Of a DNA stretch of 64,000 nucleotides, positions 29,071 through 41,500 are shown in pieces. Positions within the stretch are counted from its first letter, which is position 1. Every line of letters starts with the position of its first letter. The stretch is taken from assembly GCA_949987705.1 (NCBI GenBank), contig OX465283.1, positions 165,245,850-165,309,849 of the forward strand. Direction: 5' to 3'. This stretch comes from Thereva unica. Its lineage: Eukaryota; Arthropoda; Insecta; Diptera; Therevidae. The notes beneath the pieces are model-generated. The model was not told the DNA's origin, searched no databases, and saw only the letters and a list, made by a program, of their open reading frames with translations. The position numbers were made by a program, and so were the translations under genes.

Positions 29071-29339
29071 TGTACTACCAGCCGGTCATGTCGTTCAGGT
29101 CATGGTGCAATGTCTAGTATCTAGCTTGAAAGATAGAAAAGAAAATGATAAATCAGGGGGGGTTTGGGGGTGTTGGATTAGGTGAAATATAAAACCCCAT
29201 CCTAGAATACTAGGTTTTTCACTAGCTTACTATCCTAGAAATGAAGCTAGTTTTGTTTAGGCGAAGCCAGACCTTAGCTTGCTAGCTTCCTAGCTCTAGT
29301 TTTCTACTCTAGCTTGAAAAACTAGCCCCATGTAACTCA

Positions 29340-29695
29340 GGCATAAGAGCCAGAATAGCAAGGCTGACTACTGGGCGCAAAACTTTTGAGTTCACACTGG
29401 ATCAAACAACGAGACAGCCAGCCGTTGGAACTCTTGGGTGTTGTACGAGTTCGGGAAAACTGACTGTGGGAGATTGTTCCACAGTCGAGCTATTCTATTC
29501 ATAAACTGGAAGTTCTGGAACATATTGTATGCGAACAGGGTGGGGGGGGAGCTGTAGGGTATGGAAGTGAACCGAGCGGGCTACTCTTGTGTTGCGGGAA
29601 AAATATTGCCGTGCGTGCAGAAGATCCTGAATTTCAGTGGAACAGTCGCTGTGGTGAAAGCGCTAAAGTATATGTAGAGAGGGCTGCTACATTCC
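29340..29695 (-). pseudogene. Jockey-type LINE ORF2 C-terminus, distal half
   Basis: Minus strand shows a NR.ARLWNNLP.SVFP.SYN-like region (29530-29440), homologous to 34861-35073. Forms one element with 30266-30930, split by the insertion at 29696-30265. Confidence 0.65.
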
Positions 29696-30265
29696 TATGG
29701 TGGTTCAGAGAGTCGATAGAAATGTAAATGCTGTCATCTCCGATGATTCGGATGGCGCGGCTTTGCACCTTTTGGGGGTGAACGGTTCAACCCTTCCAAA
29801 ACGAAGACCTCGAAAAGTGATGGCACCCGATTTGTCACTTCTGTCAAAACCCGAGAAAAGTCACGGCAGACGAACACCTAGCAAACCTGTTAGCAAGTCC
29901 TAATCCCACCTCCGCGCGGTGCCCCCTGGGGTACTTGTTCGGAAGGAGCTAACGGGAGGTGGGCGAATGGCGAAATAGAGTTTTAAGTCGGTTGGGCTGA
30001 GGGCTAGGAACCCGCTCCCATAAAAAACACCATTGCTACGAATCAACAAACAATGCCTCGGAACCGGACGGACAACACGACGACAACCTTTGTTTTTCGA
30101 ACAAGGACACGAATCGGATCATGGAATGTGAGAACACTGCTTGCTGGATGGCTGGACGGCTGGATGAGTCGGAGCTAAGAGCTGTCGCGCAAAACAGAGT
30201 CTGCTGGAGGGCAACTGTTTCCGCCCTATGTCCCATGAGGGATTAAAGGAGCGTAAAGAAGAAGA
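29696..30265 (+). mobile_element. Short LINE-derived element (endonuclease start joined to the 3' tail)
   Basis: Plus frame 29697-29903 starts MVVQRVDRNVNAVISDDSDG. Further on, 30110-30150 reads RIGSWNVRTLLAG (the start of an AP-endonuclease domain is usually IG(T/S)WNVRTL). Within about 30 bases it changes to the 3' tail reading AVAQNRVCWRATVSALCPMR, ending in aaagaagaaga. The whole endonuclease and RT are missing. The left limit is uncertain. Confidence 0.6.
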
Positions 30266-30930
30266 ATATGGCTTTGCACCTTGTCCAGCCACGCTAAGGC
30301 GGTTTTCGAGGCGCCAGCACATACAAATGAGTTATACTCGAGGCGGGGCCGAATGTAGGATTTGTAGATTGTAATTCTGGCTGCTAGTGAGAGAAGGAAT
30401 TTGCATCGCTTAACAAATTCTAGGCATTGGGATACTTGTTTAGCGATTTGGAATATGTGATCATTCCATCGCATCATCGAAGGATCAGATGTAAGATTTG
30501 TTTTGCCCACTGACACTTAAGGTTTTATAAGTAATGAGACAGTACTTCGTTTTGGAGAGGTTGAACTTAACACGATAATTGCGGCCCAGTCAAGAATGTG
30601 TTTTATGTCCCTGTTGATAGAGGATGCTTTCGGTATCGTCAAATGACCGTCAATCAATGCGTCGGTTGCAAAATTGACTGATATAGTTTGCAGAAGTGAC
30701 TAGTTTTACAAAAGCAAGCGCTGCAAATTTGATTCCGAACACTTGACTGCAATACCGAACGAATGAGTTGTGGCTACTGCCCTGCAAATGACGTTACCGA
30801 ACGCAGCCAGAGTTGGACATGAGTTGAAAGGTCTGGCACGTGCTTGTCTTTTATTGTCGAAAGCGTAACAATAACGCAGGGTACTGTCATCAGCGAAGAA
30901 TGGGTTGAAAAGGATTGAGAGCAGAGCAGA
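30266..30930 (-). pseudogene. Jockey-type LINE reverse transcriptase, proximal half
   Basis: Minus frames contain FADDSTL (30895), RDIKHILDWAA..., and then WNDHIFQIAKQVSQCLEFVK, RCKFLLSLAARITIYKSYIR and PRLEYNSFVCAGASKTALAW. FADD is the RT active site; IYK.YIRP.LEYN is the thumb region of Jockey-like LINEs. Frameshifts separate the pieces. Confidence 0.8.
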
Positions 30931-31119
30931 TCGACACTATGAACACCCTCCAACGTTAAGACGCTTGATGGTAGGACGCATCGTGTGGCCCATGCTCGAG
31001 CTACGAGTGTCTAATGTCAAGCGTCCAACGTTGGCGTTTGGACACGTTCGGGCTGTTGTCGATATTGAATCAAACGTTGAAACCCAACATTCGCATGAAC
31101 GTTCGCCGCATCGTGTAGA

Positions 31120-31180
31120 GCCGGCTTAACATCGGCTCAGAACTAGGGTCTAGTGGGTTGTAGAGCCGTTAAAAAAAAGA
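31120..31180 (+). mobile_element. LINE 3' end with GAA-rich tail
   Basis: cggctcagaa and ttgtagagccgttaaaaaa followed by gaagaag. The same ending occurs at 55908-55997. Shared 3' termini point to one LINE or SINE family. Confidence 0.6.
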
Positions 31181-31940
31181 AGAAGTTATGCAAAAACCAT
31201 TTCATTAATTTCGAAAAACAGAGATACAATCATTAAGCGATAAGCCTTTTCCCAATTGAGAAAAAAATTCAATCATTCTACCAAAAAAGAATTCTACCAC
31301 CAAAAGGCAAAACATATTACGAACTTTTTAACGTCTTTAAAGGGGAATACCATTCCATCCAAAGCAGCTACATCAATTTTGCTAGAAATATTGCTCTACA
31401 AAAATATCTATAAAAAAAATGAAAACGATATTTTCCGAGAAATTATGCCATGCACTCTTACTTCTAAAGTTAGTTTTATATTTTAAATTCAGATTCAGAA
31501 ATAAAAGTTTCGTGGTCAACCGGGTCGTAACCGGAACACTCCATATAAAGAACCATAACGCCAAATAACGTTCGTCACTCACATTCATGGCCAGGCAAAC
31601 TTAAATTATATTGTTAAATACGTTAAAATGAAACTTTTCAAGTATAATTGCAAAAGAAATTGTTCCCGCACTGGCCTCTATGAAACGTTTACTGTGCACA
31701 TTGCATTATACATATATATAATTTCTAGCTTAAAAAACAAGAAGAGACTACACAAACGCTATTATTTGGATATTTGAATTCAGTAGTAGCTTTTAGCGGT
31801 ATTGTTCCTGTTCTTAGTATGTTTTTACAATGTTCTTTGTAATCCTTTTATAAATCATACTAAGAGTACTTGTGACGCTTGATTGGAACCACCAGGCGGC
31901 TTTTCTCTGAAACGTAAAAAACATTCGAAAACATACGAAA
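31181..31940. other. Spacer downstream of sba, nothing recognised
   Basis: AT-rich. Open frames of 68-76 codons here have no recognisable motif. Likely lies beyond the sba 3' UTR. Confidence 0.5.
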
Positions 31941-31946
31941 TTTATT
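31941..31946 (-). terminator. sba polyadenylation signal (AATAAA on the minus strand)
   Basis: TTTATT on the plus strand, about 250 bases past the sba stop codon. Best candidate hexamer near the expected 3' end. Confidence 0.45.
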
Positions 31947-32196
31947 TCGTAAGTAAATTTCCCCATCGTCAACAGCCCTTGATGACTGCTCATAGAGGCT
32001 TGATGACTGTCTTATTGTCACTTTCTCAAAGTAAAACATTTTGAAATTTCAGGAGGATCAGAATGCATCATCACTCTGTCCGTCGCCCTTGGAGACAACC
32101 AACACAATCAGACACAATAGTCGATATTTCTTAAGAAGTATTGTGAATGACGAGAGTGAATGTTTGCAGCGACCACGACAGAGCGGAAGATTCCGG

Positions 32197-32509
32197 TCAT
32201 TTAGACTGCGTAGGCGATGTTTGTTGCGGCTGCGCAGGTTGCTGATGATGTGCGACTTGGGCAACAGCTTGCTGCTGCGGTCGTACTTGCTGAATAGTGT
32301 TGTTGGCACATGGTGGTGCTGGGGCGATTTTTACGGGTTTAGTTCTGGCTTGTCCTAGACTTGATGGTTGTCGTCCACGACCTCTATTTTTGGAGGACGA
32401 TAGCGCTGTAGTTGCTGTAGAGGTTGGCTGAACAACTGAAGACATCCTATCCAATTCTGTCATGGCCTCTTGAATAGCACGCTCAAGTTGCGAGTTTAGT
32501 TTTCTGCTC
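32197..32509 (-). CDS. sba: sba terminal coding exon
   Basis: Acceptor tttcacctag; 313 nt with stop at 32199-32197. Encodes SRKLNSQLERAIQEAMTELD, RMSSVVQPTSTATTALSSSK, a basic NRGRGRQPSS patch and a Q/P-rich tail. The first part completes the helical end of the PWWP domain (L..A..EA). Stop TGA follows SPTQSK. Confidence 0.92.
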
Positions 32510-35500
32510 CTAGGTGAAAAACGAGAAAGATAATACAGATTAACTTCGGCTTCATAGATGTAATTTTAAGTTCTACAATTCAACTGCAAATGACTCAGAG
32601 TAGTAAAAATTTAATTAATAAAAATTATCTAGAAATTGGCCAATTGTACTGTCAAATTATCAATAAATGCGAAAACAGAGTTGCTCTAGCTGAGATTTTT
32701 CTGGAAAATATGAGATTTGCAACAAGCCCAGGCTCAAGTTATATCATGACTGAGTGTGATTGCAAATTCGTCTTAAACATATAATTAATTTTGCCTCCTT
32801 TAGATAACATTAATATGCACAAGAAAAAATTTAAATGTAAAAATGTCAATTAAATAAAATCTTATTTCTTAGAGATTCTCACTTTCTTGTGTCCTTTTGT
32901 GCCTTATGATGTGCCTCGAGCCCCTCTGACAGGCTTTTTAGTGAATTAATAGCGATTAGCTCGATATTAGGTCGACCACCAAACCATTGTACCCATGTCG
33001 AGTCGGATGGTGTACAGATACCATCCGGCGGATTAATAACTTTACCCGGCCAGGCTGGATGACCACGAGCTGGACCCCATACTAGTTCACCAATACTGAA
33101 AGAGGGCAGTTGACCACTGCCGCAGCCGCTGGAAAGGCTTCTCGGACCTGTACTGCCGCTCGATGATATAGCTGATGTGGCTGAGGCTGGTGGTGAGTTT
33201 GTTGGTGACTCTATCAAGTTGACAGAAGAATTCAACATTGATTTCAACAATTCTTGCATTTCATTAAAAACTAAAGTGAGTCATGAATTTTTTTTTAAGT
33301 AAGTATTTTTCTGTTAACTATAGAATGATATCAGACACAAATGACACTGATGAGCTTGAAAGTAGGTTAAAAGCCAACACCTAAGCAAATTTTCTTTATA
33401 TTTATCAAATTTTATAAATTAAAACAATATTATTTATTTCTTATATTAATTTTGTGGTCATATATACAAATGTCATATTTTCCCATTAATTATGTTAGTA
33501 AAAGCAAGCAATGTGTGAAACGGAAAATATATATGAGAAATTGCTTTGTACAACTTTTCGTTTCGAGCCATATGAAGAAACCTTTGCTGTGTAACAATGA
33601 GTAATATTAATTAAATCTAAGAGTGTGAAAAAACTATTCGTAAAGTAACAAAGGAAAGGAATCTATTCAAAAGATGGTGACGTACAAAAATTAAAATACC
33701 AAAATATATAGAAAATAATATTTGCTGTTTCAATAATGGAGCCAAGGTTTTCGTAGAATTATATACAGTGGCTCAAAGAAAAACCCGAACACCTGGCTAA
33801 TTATTGTTAAATAATTCTGCTTTTATGTGGCAGACTTAAGCTCAGGAATCACTGGTAATAACCAGTCCGACATCTTACGTACGAATCTCTTCTAAAGGAA
33901 CGAAGTATAAACAATATACAATTCTAATCAAGCCCGTTGTGATGTTTGGATCAGAGGCATGGGCTTTGAAAGTATGAAATGACAATTTCTAAGCAGTCTT
34001 CAACGAAAAGTATGTGAAAATGGTCTGAGGAGTAGTAGATGCAGATACAGCAGGTCCTGGTTTGGTACTATACAAAGTAACTCCGCCGTCGTCTGGTCCC
34101 AAGTCCAAGGTGTGAATGGAGGAGGGTGATTGACCTGCCGAATTGGCCAGAATCGAAGAAACTAGGCTAGAAACCGCGCAGGAGTCTTTGAAGTTAATAG
34201 AGGATGGTTAGACAATTTCAATAAAAAGAAACAATATACCCCAACTTAAGCCGAGCACACACTAAAGTGATGTGGCAGTGACGTGGCATTGGCGTGGCGG
34301 TATAATGGCAAGTGGAAAATATATTTCCTTAAAATCAAATAAAATAACGCACCTTGAAGTGGAGTGGCGATGACGTGGCATCACTTGATTGCCACTAGTC
34401 TCCGAAAAGTTTAATTTTTTAGTAGTAAGTGGAAGTATTAAGATGACGTTGAATCGCTTACGCGATACGCTGCTTGCCATCTCGAATTTTAATGCCACTC
34501 CGCCACCATTAGATTGCCACACCATTTTGTTTCGACATGGTAGGCCAAAACCGCGCCGCTGCCACCTCACTGTCACCCTATTTCAGCGTGCGCCAGGCCT
34601 TAAATTAACCGATAAGAAGCTGTCGAATGACGAAGCAGACCATTCCAAGCTGAATTCATGGACTGTATTAGGGAAAAGGATTTAACTGCAGACAAAATCT
34701 ATAATGCTGATGAGCCAAAATTGTACTGGACAATGATGCCAGATAAAACGTTAGAGAGTAGGGCCCCAGAGTCTAAAGTATCGAAGGTTTTTTTTTTTTT
34801 TATGTGGCAGTGCTAAGCTTAGGAGTCACCCTTTGTACTACTAGTCCGTCATGTCATTTGTCACGTCATGGTGCAATGTCTAGCAGTAAGCTTAGTACGG
34901 GGGAGGGATGAGGGGGGGGGGGGGTATAGGTTAAGGATTAAAAGGTACGGGGGGTATTGAAGAAGGTGGTGATGAACCCTGCGTTTGAACTCTTGGATGT
35001 TGTAGGAGTTCGGAAATACTGACTGCGAGAGGTTATTCCACAGTCGAGTTGTTCTATTAACAAACGAATTCATATCTTGTTGAGTGCGTGAAAGGGGTAG
35101 TTGCAGGTGAAGGGAATGAGACGAGTGGGCTAATCTGGTGTTGCGGGTAGGTATATGATTGCCGTGGAGGCAGGAGAGCGTTTAACTCGGAGGAACAGTC
35201 ACTATGATAGTAGCGATAAAATTTTGTCAGTGCAACTGGAACGCACGTACTGGACTTGGTAGTTCTCGGAAAGGACAAAAGCCACGTGCATTTGCAACAG
35301 TGAACAAGTTGTCAGTTGCCTAGTTAACATAAACCAACGTAATACTTGAGCTGCAAGACCAATATTTTTAGAGTGGCTGAGGAGACATTTAATTCCCGAA
35401 GTAGAGAAATTATTATCAAAAAAGAACTTTCCGCTAAAATGGACCAAAATGTGATGCAGAACATTAAAGTAAGTTACAAAAAAAGAACTCCTGTTGCAAG

Positions 35501-38500
35501 TTTTTGGCCAGTGAGAAGTTGATCCAGTTTCGAAGCATTGTTTTCCGATTCGAAGCAATGGTGTTTTTATGAGAACGGGGTGCTCTCAGCCCAATTGACT
35601 TAAAATACTGTTGTTTTTTGACGCAGAAAACTCGCCACTCGGAGATCCTGGCCAGAGCTGAAAGTTATCTCGCTGGAGGGCAACTGTTTCCGCTCTATGT
35701 CCTTAAGGTATTAAAGGAACGTAATACAAACAAGTCAATCAGTCATCAGCGGAATAGGGGGAATAACATGTAGCATAACATGCACATGCCTCAACTATTT
35801 CGGACTGATGGAAGCGCGATCATAATCTCCTAGCGGTGGCTACTGGTAACTATACTATGAAAGAGGGTATAAGAGCGTTAGTCTCTTTCAAGTAAAGTTG
35901 GCGTGAGGCTTAGAACCTGACCCGGAAAAAAGGAACGGACGAACGGAACGAGCAACATTTGTGTCGTTCAATGTAGGAGTGGTGTGGCATTTTCGAGTGT
36001 TGGAGGTTGATTTGAAACGTGTGGATACGGCATTTGGCTTGGCTTGTGTAAGCTTGGTAACGCTTGTGGCCGATTAGGTCAGGTGTCGGTTTTCGGCACA
36101 ATTAAAAGGAAGTTTGTGGCAAGTGTTTGCGATGCGATCAAACGTTTGTTTCAAGTTTAGTTTCGTTTAACAATTGAACATTACCTGGTATGGTTTCTAT
36201 AAATTTTGAACATCCACACAACCTTCACAACCTCGACGTTCGTCATGATTGCTTGTCCAGAACGAGCCCACTCGCAAGCGTGTGAATTCTCCCCAAATCT
36301 AAGCAGGCGTATTCAATTTGCAAACGCTTGCAAAGCCTTGACAAACGTGTGGATCCGGCATAGAATCAAGTAGATTTGGGAGGGGTCGTTCATATAAAAA
36401 GTCTTGCCGATAACGATCCTGCAACAAAAGCGATAAATAGAATCCCTGATCGGAAGAGAAATACGGTCGACCAAAGAAGCGATTCATGCACTCCGCTGAG
36501 GAGAACTTAGTTAAGTTAGGCGTTCGTATTTGGAGGGCATTAGCCCATAACCAAACGACATGGAGAGAAATGTTGGAGAAAGACAAGTCAGGCTGCAGAG
36601 ATCATCAGATGTTGGTTGGTTGTTTGTTTAGTAAATTAACAATATAGAGCTAATGAAACTGTTTTAGGTTTTTCTTTACAGTAAATTTTTGGGTTATTTT
36701 TTAAGACTGAAACTATAGCTAGAGAAATGTCCCAGTTTTACTTTGAGCCACTTACATATAGGTTACGAGTACATCGGTTTTTAATTAATAAATTTGTTAA
36801 TGGCAACGTAATATCATTAAAACAAAAGTCAGAACTATAATAAAAATGGAAATTGTAACTACAAAATTGGAATTTATTAGCTGGTATCTTCTAGTGATTT
36901 TGCGGATTCTGATTCTCGTAAGAATGGTATTTGTCGATTTAAAGTAATATCTGACGAATTCCGGTTGTCACTTTAGTGACAATTTTCATCACTGTAGATG
37001 ACAAAACTAACCAACAGGTAAAGCAAACGAAAAAACGGACAAACAAATGATTCTTAAACAAATGACAAACACAACTGACGTCACTTGATTCAATATTTAT
37101 GTTATTTATTAATTAATTGGTTTATCAAAATAAATAGTTTGTCTTTTTTACTTGTCGTTTACTTGAATTTATTAGGTCTGTTCGGTGACCTGCTTCATCT
37201 TAACCTGGAGTGCAAGGATGATGATTTGCGGCTCGATGCAGAGATCAAAGTGAAGTTTCCGGTGGAATCGAGTCAATACATAGGGCTGGTATCATCACTC
37301 TTGGGGTTCAGGTTGAGCTGAAGCAGATCGCCGAATAGACCTATATTAAATTCAATTGAATTTCAATTCTACCGCAGTCACGTTATTCGCCAACGAGAAC
37401 AACACATTCGATATGGTGTGACCATGAATATAACAACTCTCACATCCGTAGGTGATTCGACAACGATCATAGGGCTACTGCTTAATGCGAGTTTTAAAAT
37501 TAACTTCGATGAAGCCGCAGTTCTAATATTTTTGGCAAAGCTACTTGAAATGTTAAGTCAAGCTGGACAAAACTACGAAAACGTAGATTGAGTAGTACCC
37601 GTGTACATAACATGTACAAGTAATGTGTTCACAGGTAATAAAAACCGTTCACTTAATTACAATATACCTAAAAATTGTTTATTTAAATTATAAGTAAAGC
37701 AAAAGTAAACAAAAAAAAATAAATAACATAAAATATTACAACTTGAGCCAATTCCTTGAAACATAAAAAGAGCATGCAGGAGACATCAGCACAAATCATG
37801 TATGTAAACACGACAGTGTGAAGATGAGATGAGAATGACTAAATATATCTAGTTATTTGATGGCTACAACTTACCATGAGAGTCTGGCTTCATTTGACTT
37901 GAAATCTCTTGCGTAGAACTACCGAACTGTAAAGAAGCTTCCATTTTTCTAATTTTGGCATCCGAAGGTTTGTAAGCGTTATTTGTTTGATATGAAATGC
38001 CTGCAATTATAAGAATAACATACATACAAAATATAAAGACGTGCAACTTACTTCCACTTCTTTCATATTCCGTCGTTGAAGGAGACTGAGCGCTATCTGC
38101 TACAACTGGAGATACTACCGAATCTGGTTCTGAGCTGGATACGCATTGAACCTGAAATATCATTGAATAACATAATCATAATCAGAGAATAACTAATTGA
38201 GAATTACCATATCACTACCACCACTCTTTTCGCTCGGCGGTCTTTCAGGGCTTCTTGGGCTATGAGTTGTGGTATCTGGCGGGCTTGCCATGCCTTGGTT
38301 TTGCGAACTTTGTTCGTTGCAATTGTCCGAACCATTGTTGGAGTTGTTGCAATTGCCACTGCTGTTGTTGTTACTGCTACTGCTGTTACTACTATTACTG
38401 TTGTTGTTGTTGTTGTTGACCATAGCAGTCTGCTGTACGATTGCAGTACTTTGTTGAACGAATGTAGCTGTACCTGCGTTTGATTGGGGCACCATCAGCC

Positions 38501-41500
38501 CAACGGGAGTACCATACAACTGCCCTAAAGGACTCATCTGACTGTTTCCACTAACAATGAACTGCTGTCCAGATGCATTTGGCGATAGAAAATTTTTGTT
38601 TTGTGGGCTTGGAGCTCGCAAAACCATACCCTGCGGTGTTATTATACTTCCACAGGAGCCGACATTTTGAATTTGCACTAATGTGGTCTCTGGAGCTACA
38701 ACCAGACCTGCTGGAACTAGTAACTGTTGGCCTATCAGATTGACTGGCTGAATAATCTGACCGTTTTGGAAGAGGATCTGCTGCTGTGGTCCTGTAGGCT
38801 GCGTGTTCTTATTAACTACAATTCCTTGTATGCCTGAGCTAATCTGAAAACCTTGTGCAGGATATTGAGGTGCTATTTGCACGACAGCACTTTGATTTTG
38901 GCTTTGGGGTGTTACTTGTTGCTGTATAGTGGGAGATTGCTGCGGAGACAGGCTGGAAGGTGTCGAAGGAGATGAACTTGCACTGCTTTTCCGTTTTTTT
39001 GCCTTCCTCTTCGAGTCTGGTGATGTAAGAATAATATGTCTTGGCTGCTGTTGTTGCTGTTGCAAATATGTATTTCCGTTTTCTTGAGTCATAATCTGGT
39101 TTACAACTTGACCATCAACGAAATTTGGTTGTATAACATAGCCATTGGGTAAAGTATTTAACACAACAGTTTGCTGACCCAAAATTCCACCATTACTGTT
39201 ATTGCTCAGTACCTGGTTATTGATAACGTTCGGTTGATTCGTAATTATACTCTGATTGTTCAAGATGTTGCCATTGTTCGAAATAACTTTGGACGAGTTT
39301 CCAGCAGTTACTATATTGGAACCTCCCGAAGTTTGCATTATATTGGTAGCATTAGCCGTGATCAGACCTTGTCCACCTTGCTGCAGAAGGTTTGAGTTAT
39401 TTAATATCATAGACTGCATTGTGCTGGACGAGTTGACAATGAAATTCGAGTTGTTATTCGTTATCAAATTGTTGGGAGACTGCAGGATGTTTTGTCCAGG
39501 CTGAACTATGCCAGAATTTTGAATAACAAGTCCGTTTCCAGGTCCTTGAATTATATTTGCAGAATTCGATTGGTTGTTCAGCACTTCTACACTGTTGCCT
39601 ATCAACTGAGGACTTTGCTGGTTTATGAGGACGTTTTGCTGATTATTTACTACCAAGTTACTTCCGGTGGGACTATTGATTATTACTTGATTGGAAGATT
39701 TATTAGATTGGCTAGGTACTACTATCAGCTGGCCAGTAGATGTCATAATTATTTGATTCGGCGACTCCCTTACAACTGATTGCAACTGTATGTTCGATAC
39801 CGGAATGATATTATTCTGACTTAACCTTTGTTGGGGCTGCTGGACATTGTTAGTATTTGCTGCATGCAGTGCAGATCTGTCGCTCACAGAAGTCGTTGCT
39901 GTAATCGTCTTGCCCGCTGTAACAGAAGTAATAGTATTTCGGCCCGATGTTTGGGAGGTAGCGAAAATTCCCTGCTGTGGCCTAATTTGACTAGAACTCA
40001 CTGAATGAGGAGTCGGTGGTTTCATACTAGTAGATGAGGTTTCCGGTGAATCAGCTGGCGATGGACATGGATGAGGACTTTGATTACTAGTTGAAATCGC
40101 ACCAACTTGCGGTGGACCTTTATTGTCTGGAATAGTTCTCCTTTCCGGTGTGATCCTGTTCAATGTTGTACTAGAAGACACCGGCGAATCTTGGGAGACT
40201 GGCACAATACACACTGGCAAATTCTTTTGGTCGTTGTATGAAAAATCAGTCGCCACCTTTCCTATCGACTTTTGTATTTGCTGATTTTGTCTGTATAACA
40301 TGTTATGCTGCTGAATTTGCTGTTGCAATTGAATTTGTTGCTGGGGCTTTAATGTTGCTATACTATCACAGTTCTGCTCAACTTGTACCATTCCATTTGG
40401 GAAATGCGTAACTGTTTGGCCACCAATCGTTGTTGTTGTAGCCTGTTGTTGCATTTGATTGATGTGCTCATCGCTTTGATATTGAGTCCTTATCACTGGA
40501 CCACTTTTCTCAATTATTTGTTGACTAGAAGGAACATTGGCAATTACTTGTTGGGTTCCGGTTTGAATTTGGTGATTCTTCAAACTAGTTTCTATCACTT
40601 GACTTGGGGTTATCATGCGCGGTTGTTGACTATGTGCAAAGTTTGCTGGCTGTGGAGCCATTTGCTGCTGCTGCTCTGAATGGTGGTATCCACCAAATTG
40701 GCCCACACATACCCTGCCTGCTGTCTGAACAAACGTCTTAACATCCATTTGCGATGGTTCCGTTTTTATATGGGGAATCTTTCCATCTGGAATCGAGTTA
40801 TGTGGGTATACATTTTGATTTTGAGGCATCAACGAAGTGCCAGCTTCTATTTTTATTTGCTGTAATATTGGTTTCTGCGCAGGAGTCCGTACTGTCGCAC
40901 CTCCGGCAACTTGCTCTGACTTGTAATTGTCCTCTATTACTGGCTCTTCTGGAGTTTGAACTATGTTTAATATAGAGCTATGAAGTATGGCAGTTTGATG
41001 GTCCATGTATCCTGTTGGATCATCTTTAAAGTTTGGTTTCTTCTTAACTGCGACTGGAGATGATCGCGCTTTTACAAATCTATTTTGTGGCTGTTCATTA
41101 TGCCACGGAGGAGTTAAATTCTGTCCAGTCAATGGGGTTGGACAGAAGTGTGATTGTGGTAAAGGTGGTACTCTTTCATTATTATTATTATTAACGTACG
41201 CTTGGCCAATAATACTTGTACTAGCTGATATATGATTTTGTTGAGAACTACTTTGCTGCTGGTTTCCGTGCTGCTGTTGTAATGCATAGTTTTTACGCCA
41301 TGGCGGAGTTTTTGAAAGAGTCACATTGCCAATTTGCTTCTCGTTTTCCACTTTAATCAATAGGTTTTCCTGCATTTGAGCCGGCTGCTTGGTATTTATG
41401 GAATGTTGTGTTGAAGTATTTGTAACTAATTGTTGGTTAGGTCGCTGTGAAGGTACAATATGCATTCTCCCAGAATTACCCACCAAATGACTAGTTTGCA

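Larger units (their letters stand above)
33766..36753 (+). mobile_element. Tigger/pogo-like transposon shell with nested insertions
   Basis: TA-flanked CAGTGGCTCAAAGAAAAAC at 33766 faces an inverted CTTTGAGCCACTT ending at 36753. Inside at 34600-34790, plus strand, is LTADKIYNADEPKLYWTMMP then DKTLESRAPESKVSK, the DDE_1 (Tigger/Jerky-type) segment with the NADE catalytic Asp. A LINE tail, a MITE and other LINE pieces occupy the rest. Linking the two ends to one element is inference. Confidence 0.55.
33271..37874 (-). other. sba: sba intron before the PWWP exon
   Basis: 4.6 kb. Explained mainly by the nested Tigger shell and the MITE at 37175. 33271-33765, 35731-36600 and 37342-37874 hold no feature I can name, though 36300-36600 may include another degraded LINE. 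Confidence 0.55.

Noticed and set aside
38262..41235. Plus-strand open frames opposite the large sba exon
   Set aside because: They are reverse-strand shadows of CAG/CAA/AAC-rich coding sequence (runs of Leu, Val, Tyr) with no domain.
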